In this document: positions 19,949 through 28,630 of the stretch, in pieces
Position numbering within the stretch: the first letter of the stretch is position 1
Layout: every line of letters starts with the position of its first letter
The notes under the pieces: generated by a model
Seen by the model: only the letters and a program-made list of their open reading frames with translations
Database searches by the model: none
Told to the model about the DNA's origin: nothing
NCBI RefSeq assembly: GCF_018736045.1
Contig: NZ_CP076132.1
Coordinates: forward strand, 1,721,501 to 1,785,500
Source of the DNA: Flammeovirga yaeyamensis
GTDB lineage: Bacteria > Bacteroidota > Bacteroidia > Cytophagales > Flammeovirgaceae
Length of the DNA: 64,000 bases
Direction: 5' to 3'
Position numbers and translations under genes: made by a program

Positions 19949-20419
19949 TTATTTAAATGATACCTCGACAACTGTCTGTTTGATATCAGAGAATGGAATT
20001 ACCATCTCTTTAATCTCTACTTTCTTTTTTCCTTTTTCTTTAATTTCGGCATCAATTACAATATGCTCTTCGGTAACTGATTTTAATTTACCTACAAACT
20101 TTGTTTCGTTGCCTCTAGTTACTTTTACTTTGCGATCAACATTCTTTATATATTGTCTATGTTGTTCCAAAGGCTCGCCTACGCCAGCAGAAGTAACTTC
20201 AAATGTATATTCATCCTTGATCAACTCTCTTTCGTCTAATTCTCTACCCACTTCACGAGAAACAGTAGTAACTTGTTCAATAGTTACTCCATTATCGCCA
20301 TCTAAGATAATTAGTACTTTTAAGCGTTTCATTCCTTTAGCCTCTACTTTAACAATAAATAGAGATTCATCAGGAAGATGTTGTTCAACGATACTTTTTA
20401 TTTGTTCTACTAAACCCAT
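19949..20419 (-). CDS. rimP: Ribosome maturation factor RimP
   Basis: 156 residues starting at MGLVEQIKSIVEQHLPDE. The frame stays open for 38 codons upstream, but that part is not RimP-like. The two-domain pattern of the family is visible: an N-terminal domain with VIILDGDNGVTIEQVTTVSREVG and EYTFEVTSAGVGEPL, then an Sm-like C-terminal domain (VDRKVKVTRGNETKFVGKLK). RimP helps 30S subunit assembly. It heads the conserved rimP-nusA-infB order. Confidence 0.95.
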   Translation of the reverse strand: MGLVEQIKSIVEQHLPDESLFIVKVEAKGMKRLKVLIILDGDNGVTIEQVTTVSREVGRELDERELIKDEYTFEVTSAGVGEPLEQHRQYIKNVDRKVKVTRGNETKFVGKLKSVTEEHIVIDAEIKEKGKKKVEIKEMVIPFSDIKQTVVEVSFK

Positions 20420-20564
20420 AGTTTTTTTAAAAATAATCTGTTTTTCTAAAAAACATGGTGGAAAGATCTTTTCATCTATTCTTTTTCGTTCAGCGGTAAG
20501 TGGTTGATAACTAGAGGTTAATCGCAGGTCCACTTGCTCAAATCACGAAAAAAAGTCAACAAAA

Positions 20565-20588
20565 AAGGGAGACGATTTTCGCTCCCTT
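20565..20588 (-). terminator. Hairpin with T-run between the cytochrome gene and rimP
   Basis: The 7-bp stem AAGGGAG/CTCCCTT has a 10-base loop and is followed on the minus strand by six T residues. It should end cytochrome transcripts. It also lies downstream of a candidate rimP promoter, so it could act on rimP transcription too. Confidence 0.75.
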
Positions 20589-20613
20589 CTAGATGCTTTC
20601 CATGATGTTGATA

Positions 20614-20643
20614 CAAATATAAATATAACATCTAAAAATGCAA
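20614..20643 (-). promoter_or_regulatory. Candidate promoter of the rimP-nusA operon
   Basis: On the minus strand, TTG at 20643-20641 is followed after 19 bases by TATATTTG at 20621-20614, a full TAnnTTTG match. The predicted start near 20607 gives a leader of about 190 bases before rimP. Confidence 0.5.
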
Positions 20644-20656
20644 TATTTTTTTATGA

Positions 20657-21310
20657 CTAGTTCTTCAGAGTTAAAACATATTTAGATAATGCTTCTACAT
20701 CTTCATTAGAAATCTCCCTTTCTGAGTACTTAGGCATGAACCCTTTACCTTCTCTAATCACTTTTAAAATACCTTCTTGGTTTAACTGACTCTCTGATAA
20801 TCTAGCCGCACCACTTCTTTGAGCGTTACCGTCAGGTCCGTGGCAGTTAGAACACTTTTTGTCATAAGTGATTTGTCCTTGTTTTTCTACTTCTGTTAAT
20901 TCTCTCATTGATTTAGGAGCAGTGCTAGCACCGTCGTCAACAGTAATCTCACCTCTTTTTACTTTTGCTCTATGTGCTTCAGCCAAACCGTAGGCACAGA
21001 ATAAACAAAGAAAAGAACCTAACATTAAGAATTTATTGTGCTTTTTAGTCGCAATTACTGCCAAAGGAATGGATGCAGCGACTAAAGCAAATTTGATGTA
21101 TAATAAGCTAGATGTAGCACTATCATATATGAATAGCATCGCTAATCCTGTTGCAAGGAAAGTAAATGAAATAATCATTTCAGGTACTTTGACGATTTTT
21201 CCAAACTTATCAAACTTCTCATTGCTGATAAATAATAAGATCGTTTTGATCAAGTAAATAAGGAAAAACAGAATTACGACTACCTTATGCGTCAAAAAAA
21301 CGTGTGACAT
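20657..21310 (-). CDS. Membrane-anchored c-type cytochrome
   Basis: 217 residues. Four hydrophobic segments (about 8-29, 43-62, 68-87 and 92-110) are followed by a soluble cytochrome c domain with the heme motif CSNCH (C153, C156, H157) and a likely axial Met in GFMPKYSE. Such proteins carry electrons at the membrane. The gene is monocistronic between a terminator and a divergent-free gap, so its redox partner is not shown by context. Confidence 0.85.
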   Translation of the reverse strand: MSHVFLTHKVVVILFFLIYLIKTILLFISNEKFDKFGKIVKVPEMIISFTFLATGLAMLFIYDSATSSLLYIKFALVAASIPLAVIATKKHNKFLMLGSFLCLFCAYGLAEAHRAKVKRGEITVDDGASTAPKSMRELTEVEKQGQITYDKKCSNCHGPDGNAQRSGAARLSESQLNQEGILKVIREGKGFMPKYSEREISNEDVEALSKYVLTLKN

Positions 21311-21457
21311 TGTATAAAATAATTTGTATGTAAAGTTTAAAGATTAGTGGTGTTTCTCACTGACACTTTTAAAAAAATCTATTTTCTGATGCAATATGCA
21401 TCATAATTTTAAAAACATACAACGGAAGATATTGTTTTCATCGATTACATCTCAAAT

Positions 21458-22540
21458 TTATATCAAATTCGATAATTCGTGACCTACCTCACTTCCAATT
21501 GCAATACCCATTCCTCCCATACGTATTCCTACTGCAATTTTATCACTTAGTTTTTCTATAATGGGTTCCTTTTTATCACCAAAACCCATAATTCCAGACC
21601 ACTCTTGCTCTATTTCAAAATCTACTCCTGGAAGAATCACTTCCTTTAGTAACTCATTTATTGGTTGTGTTATTTGAGTAGTTGTAGCAAATTCTGTAGT
21701 AGTCTCGGCTTCATAGGCAAGATGGCGACCACCTCCAATTAATAGTCTGTCTCCAACATTCCTAAAATAATAATAGCCTCTGTCGTAATGATAGGTTCCT
21801 TCAATAGGGAGATTTTGTATGGGTTTGGTAATGACTACCTGTCCGCGACCTGGTTGAATTTTATATTGTGGTAAAAGTTTAGAAGCAAAAGCATTCACAC
21901 ATACGGCCACTTGTTCTGCTTTAAATTCTAATTTCTTATCAGTGGTAATTAAAACATTTTTACTTTCCTCGTTTAACTGTTTTACTTCAATGCCCGTTAA
22001 AATCTCAATATCTTTTGATCGAGCTATTTTTAGCAATGCAGTCATCATTTTTCCTGTATGAATTTGTCCTTCAAGAGGATTATAAAGTAATTCTTTTACT
22101 TGATGATCATCAAAACCAAAACGAGGCGTTTTAAAACCTCTTTCCAAAAAGACTTTTTGATGAAAAATAGGAGACAATAGGTCATTGACCTCATGGAGTT
22201 GATTTAAATAAAATAGTTGTTCTTTACAAATAAGTTCATACCCACCATACGCATAGAAATCCATGTTTTTATCGCCTACTCTTTGTCTTAGACGCTGTAA
22301 ACCATTGTATCTTTTTTGTACGGTTTGTAAAACAAATTCTTCAGAATAATTTTCTAAGTCATCACATATTTCAGTAAGGCTGCCAAAACAAGCAAAACCT
22401 GCGTTTTTTGTACTAGCCCCTGAAGGGAGGATGCCTTTTTCTAAAATTAAAACTCTTTTATTAGGATACTTTTCCTTGTATTCAATAGCTGTACTCAAGC
22501 CAACAATACCACTACCAATAACAATAAGGTGGTATTGCAT
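21458..22540 (-). CDS. FAD-dependent oxidoreductase, DAO family (L-2-hydroxyglutarate/amino-acid oxidase-like)
   Basis: About 360 residues from the ATG of MQYHLIVIG, so that the Rossmann fingerprint GSGIVGLSTAIEYKEKYP falls at the N-terminus; a start 10 codons earlier is possible. FAD-family features include LEKGILPSGASTKNAGFACFGS and the C-terminal GIRMGGMGIAIGSEVGHELSNLI. The region GRGQVVITKP and RNVGDRLLIGGGRH is typical of the DadA/LhgO-type DAO group. It probably oxidises an amino or hydroxy acid, but no residue visible here fixes the substrate. Confidence 0.8.
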   Translation of the reverse strand: MQYHLIVIGSGIVGLSTAIEYKEKYPNKRVLILEKGILPSGASTKNAGFACFGSLTEICDDLENYSEEFVLQTVQKRYNGLQRLRQRVGDKNMDFYAYGGYELICKEQLFYLNQLHEVNDLLSPIFHQKVFLERGFKTPRFGFDDHQVKELLYNPLEGQIHTGKMMTALLKIARSKDIEILTGIEVKQLNEESKNVLITTDKKLEFKAEQVAVCVNAFASKLLPQYKIQPGRGQVVITKPIQNLPIEGTYHYDRGYYYFRNVGDRLLIGGGRHLAYEAETTTEFATTTQITQPINELLKEVILPGVDFEIEQEWSGIMGFGDKKEPIIEKLSDKIAVGIRMGGMGIAIGSEVGHELSNLI

Positions 22541-22744
22541 AAAACTCTCTTTTTCCCAAAAGCTGATCATGTGTTTGTTGGTATGGTTTGATTTATGATG
22601 TGTTTATATAGATTACTGAAATAAAGTGGAAGTGTTTTTCTTTTCGGAAGAAAAATTAAATATATCCGGCCATTTCAGTAATTTGTAAATTATGGTGAAG
22701 TTTTAACTCACTTGTTTATCTAAATCGCAAAATAATATTTTTTT

Positions 22745-23320
22745 ATGCCAACTGAAATTGTCAAAAAAGGAAAAGGGGTAAAATTACAATCTTCTTCCAA
22801 TGCAAAACTCTCCAAAGTGAAGGTAGGGTTAGGTTGGGAAGTAAGAAAAGGAGGGCAGCTTGATTTAGATGCATCGGTATTTATGCTAGGGGAGGATGGG
22901 AAATTACCTAGTGATGAATACTTTGTTTTTTACAATAATCTCACCTCTCCAGATGGAATGGTAAAACATAAAGGAGATAATAGAACAGGAGATGGAGAAG
23001 GTGATGATGAAGAGATATTAATTAATTTATCTTTTATCTCGCCAGTGGTGAGAGAATTGAGGTTTGTGGTAAGTATCTACGATGCACAGGCAAGAAGACA
23101 TAACTTTGGCCATTTGGAAGATGCTTATATCAGAATGGTAAATTTAGAGAACAGTCAGGAAATTCTTCATTACGATTTGGATGCCGAATTTAGCGATGAT
23201 ACAGAAGTAGAATTTGCCCGCCTAGTTAGAGAGGATGATGGGTGGAAGTTTTTACCTACAGAAAAAGGAACTAAAATTGGGCTTCAGGGGTATGTAGATA
23301 AATTTATCCCTGAATTATAA
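22745..23320 (+). CDS. TerD-family calcium-binding stress protein
   Basis: 191 residues across the full TerD domain: KGGQLDLDASVFMLGEDGKLPSDEYFVFYNN, then the acidic calcium loop DNRTGDGEGDDEEI, and GRL-type ending VEFARLVREDDGWKF. TerD proteins belong to tellurite-resistance and chemical-stress gene sets. Here it is alone, without terA, terB or terC, so tellurite resistance cannot be claimed. It lies 75 bases before the start of a dehydrogenase gene and may share its transcript. Confidence 0.9.
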   Translation: MPTEIVKKGKGVKLQSSSNAKLSKVKVGLGWEVRKGGQLDLDASVFMLGEDGKLPSDEYFVFYNNLTSPDGMVKHKGDNRTGDGEGDDEEILINLSFISPVVRELRFVVSIYDAQARRHNFGHLEDAYIRMVNLENSQEILHYDLDAEFSDDTEVEFARLVREDDGWKFLPTEKGTKIGLQGYVDKFIPEL

Positions 23321-23395
23321 AAGCTTTTGGGCGATATCAAATTTTTTTACATCTTCGCGAAAATTAAAGACATAAACTCAAAACACATCATAAAC

Positions 23396-24604
23396 ATGAA
23401 AGTTGGAATAATTAAAGAAGGCAAAATACCAGAAGATAAACGAGTGGCTTTGACTCCTGAACAATGTGAGGAAGTTTTAGAAAAGTATCCTGAAGTGGAG
23501 ATTTATGTTCAGAAAAGCCCAATCAGATGTTATAAAGATGAGGAATATGAAGAGCTAGGCATTGCCGTAGTCGATGATGTATCTGATTGTGATATCTTAT
23601 TAGGTATTAAAGAAGTGCCGATTCCAGAATTAGTGCCCAATAAAAAATACTTTTTCTTTTCGCATACTATCAAAAAGCAACCTTATAATAGAGAGTTGTT
23701 AAACGCAATTCTTGATAACAATATCGAGATTATGGATTATGAGGTCTTGACTAGAGAAGATGGATCTAGAGTAATTGCATTTGGTCGATTTGCAGGTTTA
23801 GTGGGTGCTTACAACGGTTTGTTGGCTTATGGTAAAAGAATGGGTACTTTCGATTTGAAGCCAGCACATTTGTGTCACGACCTCAACGAAATGTGGATCG
23901 AGTGCAAAAAAGTGAAATTACCTAATAATTATAAAATTGCTTTGACTGGTTCTGGTAGAGTATCAAATGGTGCGGTGGAAACACTCCTAGCAGCTGGAAT
24001 CAAAAAGGTGAGTAAGCAAGATTTTATTGATAAAGAATTTAATCAACCTGTTTTTGTTCAATTGAGATCTAAAGATTACCACGATCAAAAAGACGGTAAA
24101 CCATTTGTTCTAAAAGAATTCTTTGATCAGCCTCAAGATTATGTATCTACATTTGGTGAATTAAACAATATAGCTGATATGCTTGTAGCCGGTGCGTTTT
24201 GGCATCCAGCAGCACCTGTGTTATTTACAAAGGAAGACATGCAGAAAGAGGATTTCAATATTAAAGTAATCGCTGATATTACTTGTGATATTGAAGGTTC
24301 TATTCCATCTACCAAGCAACCATCAACCATTGCAGATCCATTGTATGATTACAATCCAAAATCAGGTGAAGTGGAAGATGCCTTGTCAAGTAAAGAGAAT
24401 ATTACGGTGATGGCGGTAGATAATCTTCCGAATGAATTGCCACGTGATGCCTCTGAAGCTTTTGGTCGCCAAATGATTGATAACGTTTTAGAAGATCTAT
24501 TTATTGAAGATAAAGGAGTAATTGAACGTGCTAGAATTACGCAGAACAAAGCACTTACACCTAAATTCTCTTATCTACAAGATTATGTGGATGGAAAAGA
24601 GTAA
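23396..24604 (+). CDS. Saccharopine dehydrogenase (lysine-forming)/alanine dehydrogenase-like NAD(P) oxidoreductase
   Basis: 402 residues starting at MKVGIIKEGKIPEDKRVALTPE, the typical N-terminus of the alanine dehydrogenase/saccharopine dehydrogenase superfamily; in-frame codons before it do not fit. The dinucleotide-binding region is IALTGSGRVSNGAVETLLAAGIKKV, a variant of the usual GxGxxG. Later conserved parts are IKVIADITCDIEGSIPST and MAVDNLPNELPRDASEAFG, which favour the saccharopine dehydrogenase side over alanine dehydrogenase. The natural substrate is not settled by the sequence. A terminator follows closely. Confidence 0.8.
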   Translation: MKVGIIKEGKIPEDKRVALTPEQCEEVLEKYPEVEIYVQKSPIRCYKDEEYEELGIAVVDDVSDCDILLGIKEVPIPELVPNKKYFFFSHTIKKQPYNRELLNAILDNNIEIMDYEVLTREDGSRVIAFGRFAGLVGAYNGLLAYGKRMGTFDLKPAHLCHDLNEMWIECKKVKLPNNYKIALTGSGRVSNGAVETLLAAGIKKVSKQDFIDKEFNQPVFVQLRSKDYHDQKDGKPFVLKEFFDQPQDYVSTFGELNNIADMLVAGAFWHPAAPVLFTKEDMQKEDFNIKVIADITCDIEGSIPSTKQPSTIADPLYDYNPKSGEVEDALSSKENITVMAVDNLPNELPRDASEAFGRQMIDNVLEDLFIEDKGVIERARITQNKALTPKFSYLQDYVDGKE

Positions 24605-24628
24605 TTAGAAGAATTACTTAATTTTAAG

Positions 24629-24659
24629 AAGCGATTACTTAAGGTAATCGCTTTTTTTA
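24629..24659 (+). terminator. Terminator after the dehydrogenase gene
   Basis: The 10-bp stem AAGCGATTAC/GTAATCGCTT with a 5-base loop is followed by a T-run. Confidence 0.9.
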
Positions 24660-24720
24660 TGACTATTATTAAGTATTTGTTAATAATAAATGTCACTTTT
24701 TAAGAAAAAGTACTCAGATT

Positions 24721-24754
24721 TTTTGCGATATTAATTTAGTGTTACGTATAATTG
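24721..24754 (+). promoter_or_regulatory. Candidate amtB promoter
   Basis: TTTTG at 24721-24725 is followed after 21 bases by TATAATTG at 24747-24754, one base off the TAnnTTTG consensus. A TACGTA sequence overlaps the second box (24743-24748). Confidence 0.4.
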
Positions 24755-24822
24755 CGTATCAATTATTCAACTTGTGTGCGTCTCATTAATTTTCACCTTA
24801 TAACAACTAACAATTAACAGTT

Positions 24823-26373
24823 ATGTTAAAAGCAAAACTACTATTGATAGGCATAATTATGCCTACTCTTTTAATCGCCAATGAACAGACTGGGCAAACT
24901 ACAGCTGAGTTTCATAGTATTGACAGTTTATGGGTCTTACTTTGTGCCATCTTAGTATTTTTAATGCAGGCAGGTTTCAAAACTCTAGAAACTGGACTTG
25001 TGAAAAGAGAGCACCGTGCAGGTGTAGGGGCTAAAAACCTTATGGATATGGTCGCTGGTTTATTAGGTTTCTTTCTACTTGGTTATGGGTTTATGTTTGG
25101 TAGTTCCCACTTTGGAATTATTGGATTTGATCTAAACTTATTTGCAGGTACTGACTTATCAAAATCAGAATTAGGTATTCCGGGTCCAGTATTTTTCTTA
25201 TTTCAAGTAGCATTTGCTGGTACTGCATTAACAATTGTATCAGGTGCAATGTCTGGTAGAACAGGTTTATTGCCTTATTTGATAGGTTCAATTATTACAG
25301 CTATTCTAATTTATCCAGTATTTGGACATTGGGCTTGGGGTAATTTATTAGATCAAGATAACCATGCATGGTTGGCAGAGATTGGTTTTATGGACTTTGC
25401 AGGATCGACAGTAGTGCATACTTTAGGTGCGACTGTAGGATTAGTAGGAATTATACTTGTGGGACCTCGATTAGGGAGGTTTGATATGCATGGTAAGATT
25501 CTCCCAATTAAGGCTTCAGATTATTCTTATTCTGTTCTTGGAGTAATTCTACTTTGGGTAGGATGGTGGGGATTCAATGGAGGTAGTACTTTAACCTTCG
25601 GAAATGATGTGTCCACTATTATTCTAAATACAAACGTAGCAGGTGCTTCAGCTTGCTTTTCTGCTTTTATTATGTGCTACTTCTTCCAAAGAAGAGATGA
25701 GCTGATGGAAAAAATGATGGGTGGAGCTTTAACAGGATTAGTGGCGATTACTGCTTGTTGTAATGTGGTTTCTCCTTCTAGTGCGTTAATCATTGGTTTA
25801 TTGGCTGGAGTTATACATAACCTTTCATTCGACCTTATTCTAAAAGTATTTAAATTGGATGATCCAGTTGGAGCGATTCCTGTTCATGGATTTGGAGGTA
25901 TTTTCGGAACATTGTGTGTAGCTCTTTTCGGAAAGGAAGAACTATTGGTATTACCGAGATGGGAACAACTGTTAGTGCAGGCTATTGGTATAGAAGTTTG
26001 TATAGCCTTCACAGTAATTGTATCTTTTATTATGTTTAAAGTGATAAAAATGGTTTATGGCTTAAGAGTTTCTCCTGAACAAGAGTTGGGAGGGATGATG
26101 GCAGGTAGAAAAATGCCGAAAGAATTTTATGAAGAGGAGAAAGGTGCTAAAATTCAATATGCCTCTTTAAAAGTTTCAGGTAAAGGCTACAATCTGATAA
26201 ACATTAAGGACTTTATAGAATTAAGTAAATCGTATCGAGATGGATTAATTCAAAATAAAAGAGTCACTTTTATCGATGAAGCAGGAGATAAGGTAGATTT
26301 TGAAGAAGCATTACGCCAATTATCTGTATTGCGTGAGAAGTCTTTAAAAAATGAGCCAATGGTTTCAGCTTAA
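24823..26373 (+). CDS. amtB: Ammonium transporter, Amt family
   Basis: 516 residues: an export signal or first helix, then eleven membrane segments of the Amt/Rh fold. The twin channel histidines are visible in DFAGSTVVHTLGATVG and in IPVHGFGGIFGTL. The sequence AGFKTLETGLVKREHRAGVGAKNLMD matches the first conserved Amt block. After the last helix there is a cytosolic tail of about 100 residues (from GGMMAGRKMPKEF), longer than in E. coli AmtB (428 residues in total). It imports ammonium. No glnK/PII gene is adjacent, which is unusual. It lies next to the nitrate uptake cluster. Confidence 0.95.
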   Translation: MLKAKLLLIGIIMPTLLIANEQTGQTTAEFHSIDSLWVLLCAILVFLMQAGFKTLETGLVKREHRAGVGAKNLMDMVAGLLGFFLLGYGFMFGSSHFGIIGFDLNLFAGTDLSKSELGIPGPVFFLFQVAFAGTALTIVSGAMSGRTGLLPYLIGSIITAILIYPVFGHWAWGNLLDQDNHAWLAEIGFMDFAGSTVVHTLGATVGLVGIILVGPRLGRFDMHGKILPIKASDYSYSVLGVILLWVGWWGFNGGSTLTFGNDVSTIILNTNVAGASACFSAFIMCYFFQRRDELMEKMMGGALTGLVAITACCNVVSPSSALIIGLLAGVIHNLSFDLILKVFKLDDPVGAIPVHGFGGIFGTLCVALFGKEELLVLPRWEQLLVQAIGIEVCIAFTVIVSFIMFKVIKMVYGLRVSPEQELGGMMAGRKMPKEFYEEEKGAKIQYASLKVSGKGYNLINIKDFIELSKSYRDGLIQNKRVTFIDEAGDKVDFEEALRQLSVLREKSLKNEPMVSA

Positions 26374-26401
26374 TATTAAAGCAAGCTTTAGAAAGATATT
26401 T

Positions 26402-26429
26402 AAACCTTAGGGAGACCTAAGGTTTTTTT
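26402..26429 (+). terminator. Terminator after amtB
   Basis: The perfect 10-bp stem AAACCTTAGG/CCTAAGGTTT with a GAGA loop is followed by a T-run. Confidence 0.92.
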
Positions 26430-26592
26430 ATTCATAAAAATGAGAAAAGAAGAGCTTTTATCAATTGGTAAAAAGAAAAATTTAAAGACTATATAAACTC
26501 TTATTTAGAAATTAATGTATTTATAGTATAACCTAAGTGTAAAAAATACGTTTAAATTCTTATCAATACTTATTTTTAATATTGATATTAGT

Positions 26593-26600
26593 TATATTTG
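26593..26600 (+). promoter_or_regulatory. Candidate -7 box for the 118-residue orphan gene
   Basis: TATATTTG is a full match to TAnnTTTG, 55 bases before the ATG. The expected TTTG box upstream is replaced by a T-run. Confidence 0.45.
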
Positions 26601-26655
26601 TCTATCCTAAGTTATTAAACACCGAAAGGCATTTACCACATACATAAACACTATA

Positions 26656-27012
26656 ATGAGCCAAGTAAACACTGAGTTATATTCTCCTACTCGGCTTGAC
26701 TTTAAATGGAGCCTTAAATTAAAAAGAGGTTCAGTACACGCAGCTACTTTTGCATTTAAGGTCTTATCACATAATATTAAAGAGAGCCGAGAGCGTTCTG
26801 AGAGAATACATAGAGAATTATTATCTAACAGTAAGTTTAGAGAAAACTTCGGTATCGAAGATGTCAATCATAACGATTTGGTGGTTTATTCTTCGATTGT
26901 TGATGCACAGCCATCAGAATTAGATAAAAAAATGAAACAATTCCAGCGTTGGGTAAAACAAGCCCAAAGAGACGCAAAAGAAAGAATCGAAAAATTTTCA
27001 CCCACTTTTTAG
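26656..27012 (+). CDS. Hypothetical small charged protein
   Basis: 118 residues, not recognised. It has no signal peptide or membrane segment and is rich in Lys, Arg and Glu. The sequence suggests a short strand region (LYSPTRLDFKWSLKLKRG), then long helices (SHNIKESRERSERIHRELL; ELDKKMKQFQRWVKQAQRDAKERIEKF). It has its own -7 box and a terminator whose hairpin contains the stop codon, so it is a monocistronic gene and not a chance frame. Function unknown. It sits between amtB and the nitrate cluster, but a nitrogen role is only a guess from position. Confidence 0.75.
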   Translation: MSQVNTELYSPTRLDFKWSLKLKRGSVHAATFAFKVLSHNIKESRERSERIHRELLSNSKFRENFGIEDVNHNDLVVYSSIVDAQPSELDKKMKQFQRWVKQAQRDAKERIEKFSPTF

Positions 27013-27023
27013 TGGGTTTTTTT
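27000..27023 (+). terminator. Terminator overlapping the stop codon of the orphan gene
   Basis: ACCCACT/AGTGGGT with a TTTT loop is followed by seven T residues. The TAG stop codon (27010-27012) lies within the loop and right arm. Confidence 0.85.
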
Positions 27024-27034
27024 ATGAAATAGTG

Positions 27035-27067
27035 AAAAATACGTAGAAAATTTAACTACGTATTTTT
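27035..27067. repeat. Perfect 12-bp inverted repeat
   Basis: AAAAATACGTAG at 27035-27046 and CTACGTATTTTT at 27056-27067 are exact inverted copies, followed by T residues. It may be a second terminator for the upstream gene or an operator region. The core TACGTA recurs at 27091-27096 and 27261-27266 before the porin gene. Confidence 0.7.
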
Positions 27068-27139
27068 TTGTTTTTAAGTAGGTGTAACTACGTAATTTAA
27101 ATGTAAGTACCTGATTTTCAGTATATGTCAATTATAAAG

Positions 27140-27153
27140 CTGTTATATGACAG
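27140..27153. promoter_or_regulatory. Candidate operator upstream of the nitrate cluster
   Basis: CTGTTATATGACAG is a near-perfect 14-bp dyad (6 of 7 pairs), of the general form bound by dimeric CRP/FNR-type regulators, about 120 bases before the porin start. Confidence 0.3.
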
Positions 27154-27220
27154 TTTTTAGCATGATTTAAAAACATTTTTTAATCTGTGATATCCCCTAA
27201 ATATGTTTTAATAATCACTT

Positions 27221-27228
27221 TAAGTTTG
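27221..27228 (+). promoter_or_regulatory. Candidate -7 box of the nitrate-uptake cluster
   Basis: TAAGTTTG is a full TAnnTTTG match, 45 bases before the ATG. No good TTTG box lies at 19-21 bases upstream, which suggests activator dependence. Confidence 0.45.
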
Positions 27229-27272
27229 TGTATCAACTAAGTAATAATACTTATTAAAACTACGTATAACAG

Positions 27273-28586
27273 ATGAAAAAATTAATTTACGCTATTGTGT
27301 TGCTATTGTGTGGAGCTGTATCAGAGGTAACAGCCCAAGAGTTTAAACTATCAGCAGAGATCCGTCCGAGATCAGAATTAAGAAACGGTTTCAAAAAATT
27401 GAGAACAGAATCTCAAGAGCCAGCTTTCTTTACTGAGCAAAGATCAAGATTAAACTTGGATTACAAATCGGAAAAAATCATCATGAGACTCTCTCTTCAA
27501 GATGTTCGTGTTTGGGGTTCAACTAATCAAATTTACAAAACTGATCCAAACTCTTTATCAAACATCTCTGAAGCTTGGGCACAGTACAACTTCAACAGTA
27601 AGTTCGGTTTAAAAGTAGGTCGTCAAATTATCTCTTACGATAATCAAAGATTTTTAGGTGGTCTTGAGTGGGCACAACAAGGTAGAAGACACGATGCGGC
27701 TTTATTCGTGTACAACGACAAAGAATCAAAATTAAAAGTGCATTTAGGTCTTGCGTTCAACCAAGTAGGTTTTGAGCCAGGTATGTTAGTGGGTAACGAC
27801 TATTCAGGTGTGAACAACTATAAAACTATGCAGTATTTGTGGGCAAACAAGACTTGGGAAACGGGTAAGCTTTCAGCTCTAGTATTTAACGACGGTTTTC
27901 AGTATGGTGCTACATCAGATAGTGTTTCTAACAGACAGACTTTAGGTTTAGTAGGTTCTAAAACGTTCGGAAACTTTACAGTTGCAGGTGAAGGTTACTA
28001 CCAAACTGGTAAAATGGCAGAAACTTCAATCAATGCTTACTTATTAGATCTTAACCTTACACTTAAAACGAAAATCACTCCTATCACATTAGGTTATCAA
28101 ACACTTTCAGGTGGTGATCAAGAATCAGGTGAGATCAAGAACTTTACTCCAGCTTACGGTACAAACCACAAATTCAATGGTTTTATGGATTACTTCTACG
28201 TAGGTAATGCACATAACGATAAGAAAGGAAACAACGTTGGTCTTCAAGACATCTATTTAAATACTGCTTTCAAAGTAGGTAAAGGAACATTCAAAGCACA
28301 ACTTCACCAATTCTTCTCTGCTGTAGATGTTTACAACACTACTGCTACAGATGGTCAGTTCGAAAAAGTATCATCAAACTTAGGTACAGAGATCGATTTA
28401 ATTTATGCTAGATCATTAGGTAAAGAAGCTTCATTAGTTGTAGGATATTCTCAAATGTTCGCTACAGAATCAATGGAAGTATTGAAAGGTGGCAACGCAA
28501 GCATGATCAACAACTGGGCATTCGTAATGTTAACGTTCAAGCCAACATTATTTACTTCAAAAGCGAAGAAAGCGGAGGCTAACTAA
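27273..28586 (+). CDS. Alginate-export-family-like outer-membrane beta-barrel (putative nitrate porin)
   Basis: 437 residues with a signal peptide (ending VTA/QEF). The pattern is of an AlgE/Alginate_exp-type barrel: [15 protein letters not shown] at the start, [44 protein letters not shown], and regularly spaced amphipathic strands to the C-terminal [11 protein letters not shown]. Despite the family name, barrels of this kind occur in many Bacteroidota and Proteobacteria as general porins. It lies 44 bases upstream of the nitrate-binding lipoprotein gene, so the likely role is passage of nitrate or a related anion through the outer membrane. That role is inferred from context. Confidence 0.75.
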   Translation: MKKLIYAIVLLLCGAVSEVTAQEFKLSAEIRPRSELRNGFKKLRTESQEPAFFTEQRSRLNLDYKSEKIIMRLSLQDVRVWGSTNQIYKTDPNSLSNISEAWAQYNFNSKFGLKVGRQIISYDNQRFLGGLEWAQQGRRHDAALFVYNDKESKLKVHLGLAFNQVGFEPGMLVGNDYSGVNNYKTMQYLWANKTWETGKLSALVFNDGFQYGATSDSVSNRQTLGLVGSKTFGNFTVAGEGYYQTGKMAETSINAYLLDLNLTLKTKITPITLGYQTLSGGDQESGEIKNFTPAYGTNHKFNGFMDYFYVGNAHNDKKGNNVGLQDIYLNTAFKVGKGTFKAQLHQFFSAVDVYNTTATDGQFEKVSSNLGTEIDLIYARSLGKEASLVVGYSQMFATESMEVLKGGNASMINNWAFVMLTFKPTLFTSKAKKAEAN

Positions 28587-28630
28587 TCATTTACATCACC
28601 TATATTTTTTATATCAAAACAATATTACTC

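Noticed and set aside
20420-20533. Longer N-terminus for RimP
   Set aside because: The additional 38 residues do not resemble RimP and family proteins begin at the chosen ATG.
22745-23320. Tellurite-resistance operon
   Set aside because: Only a single terD-type gene is present; no terA, terB, terC, terE or terZ beside it.
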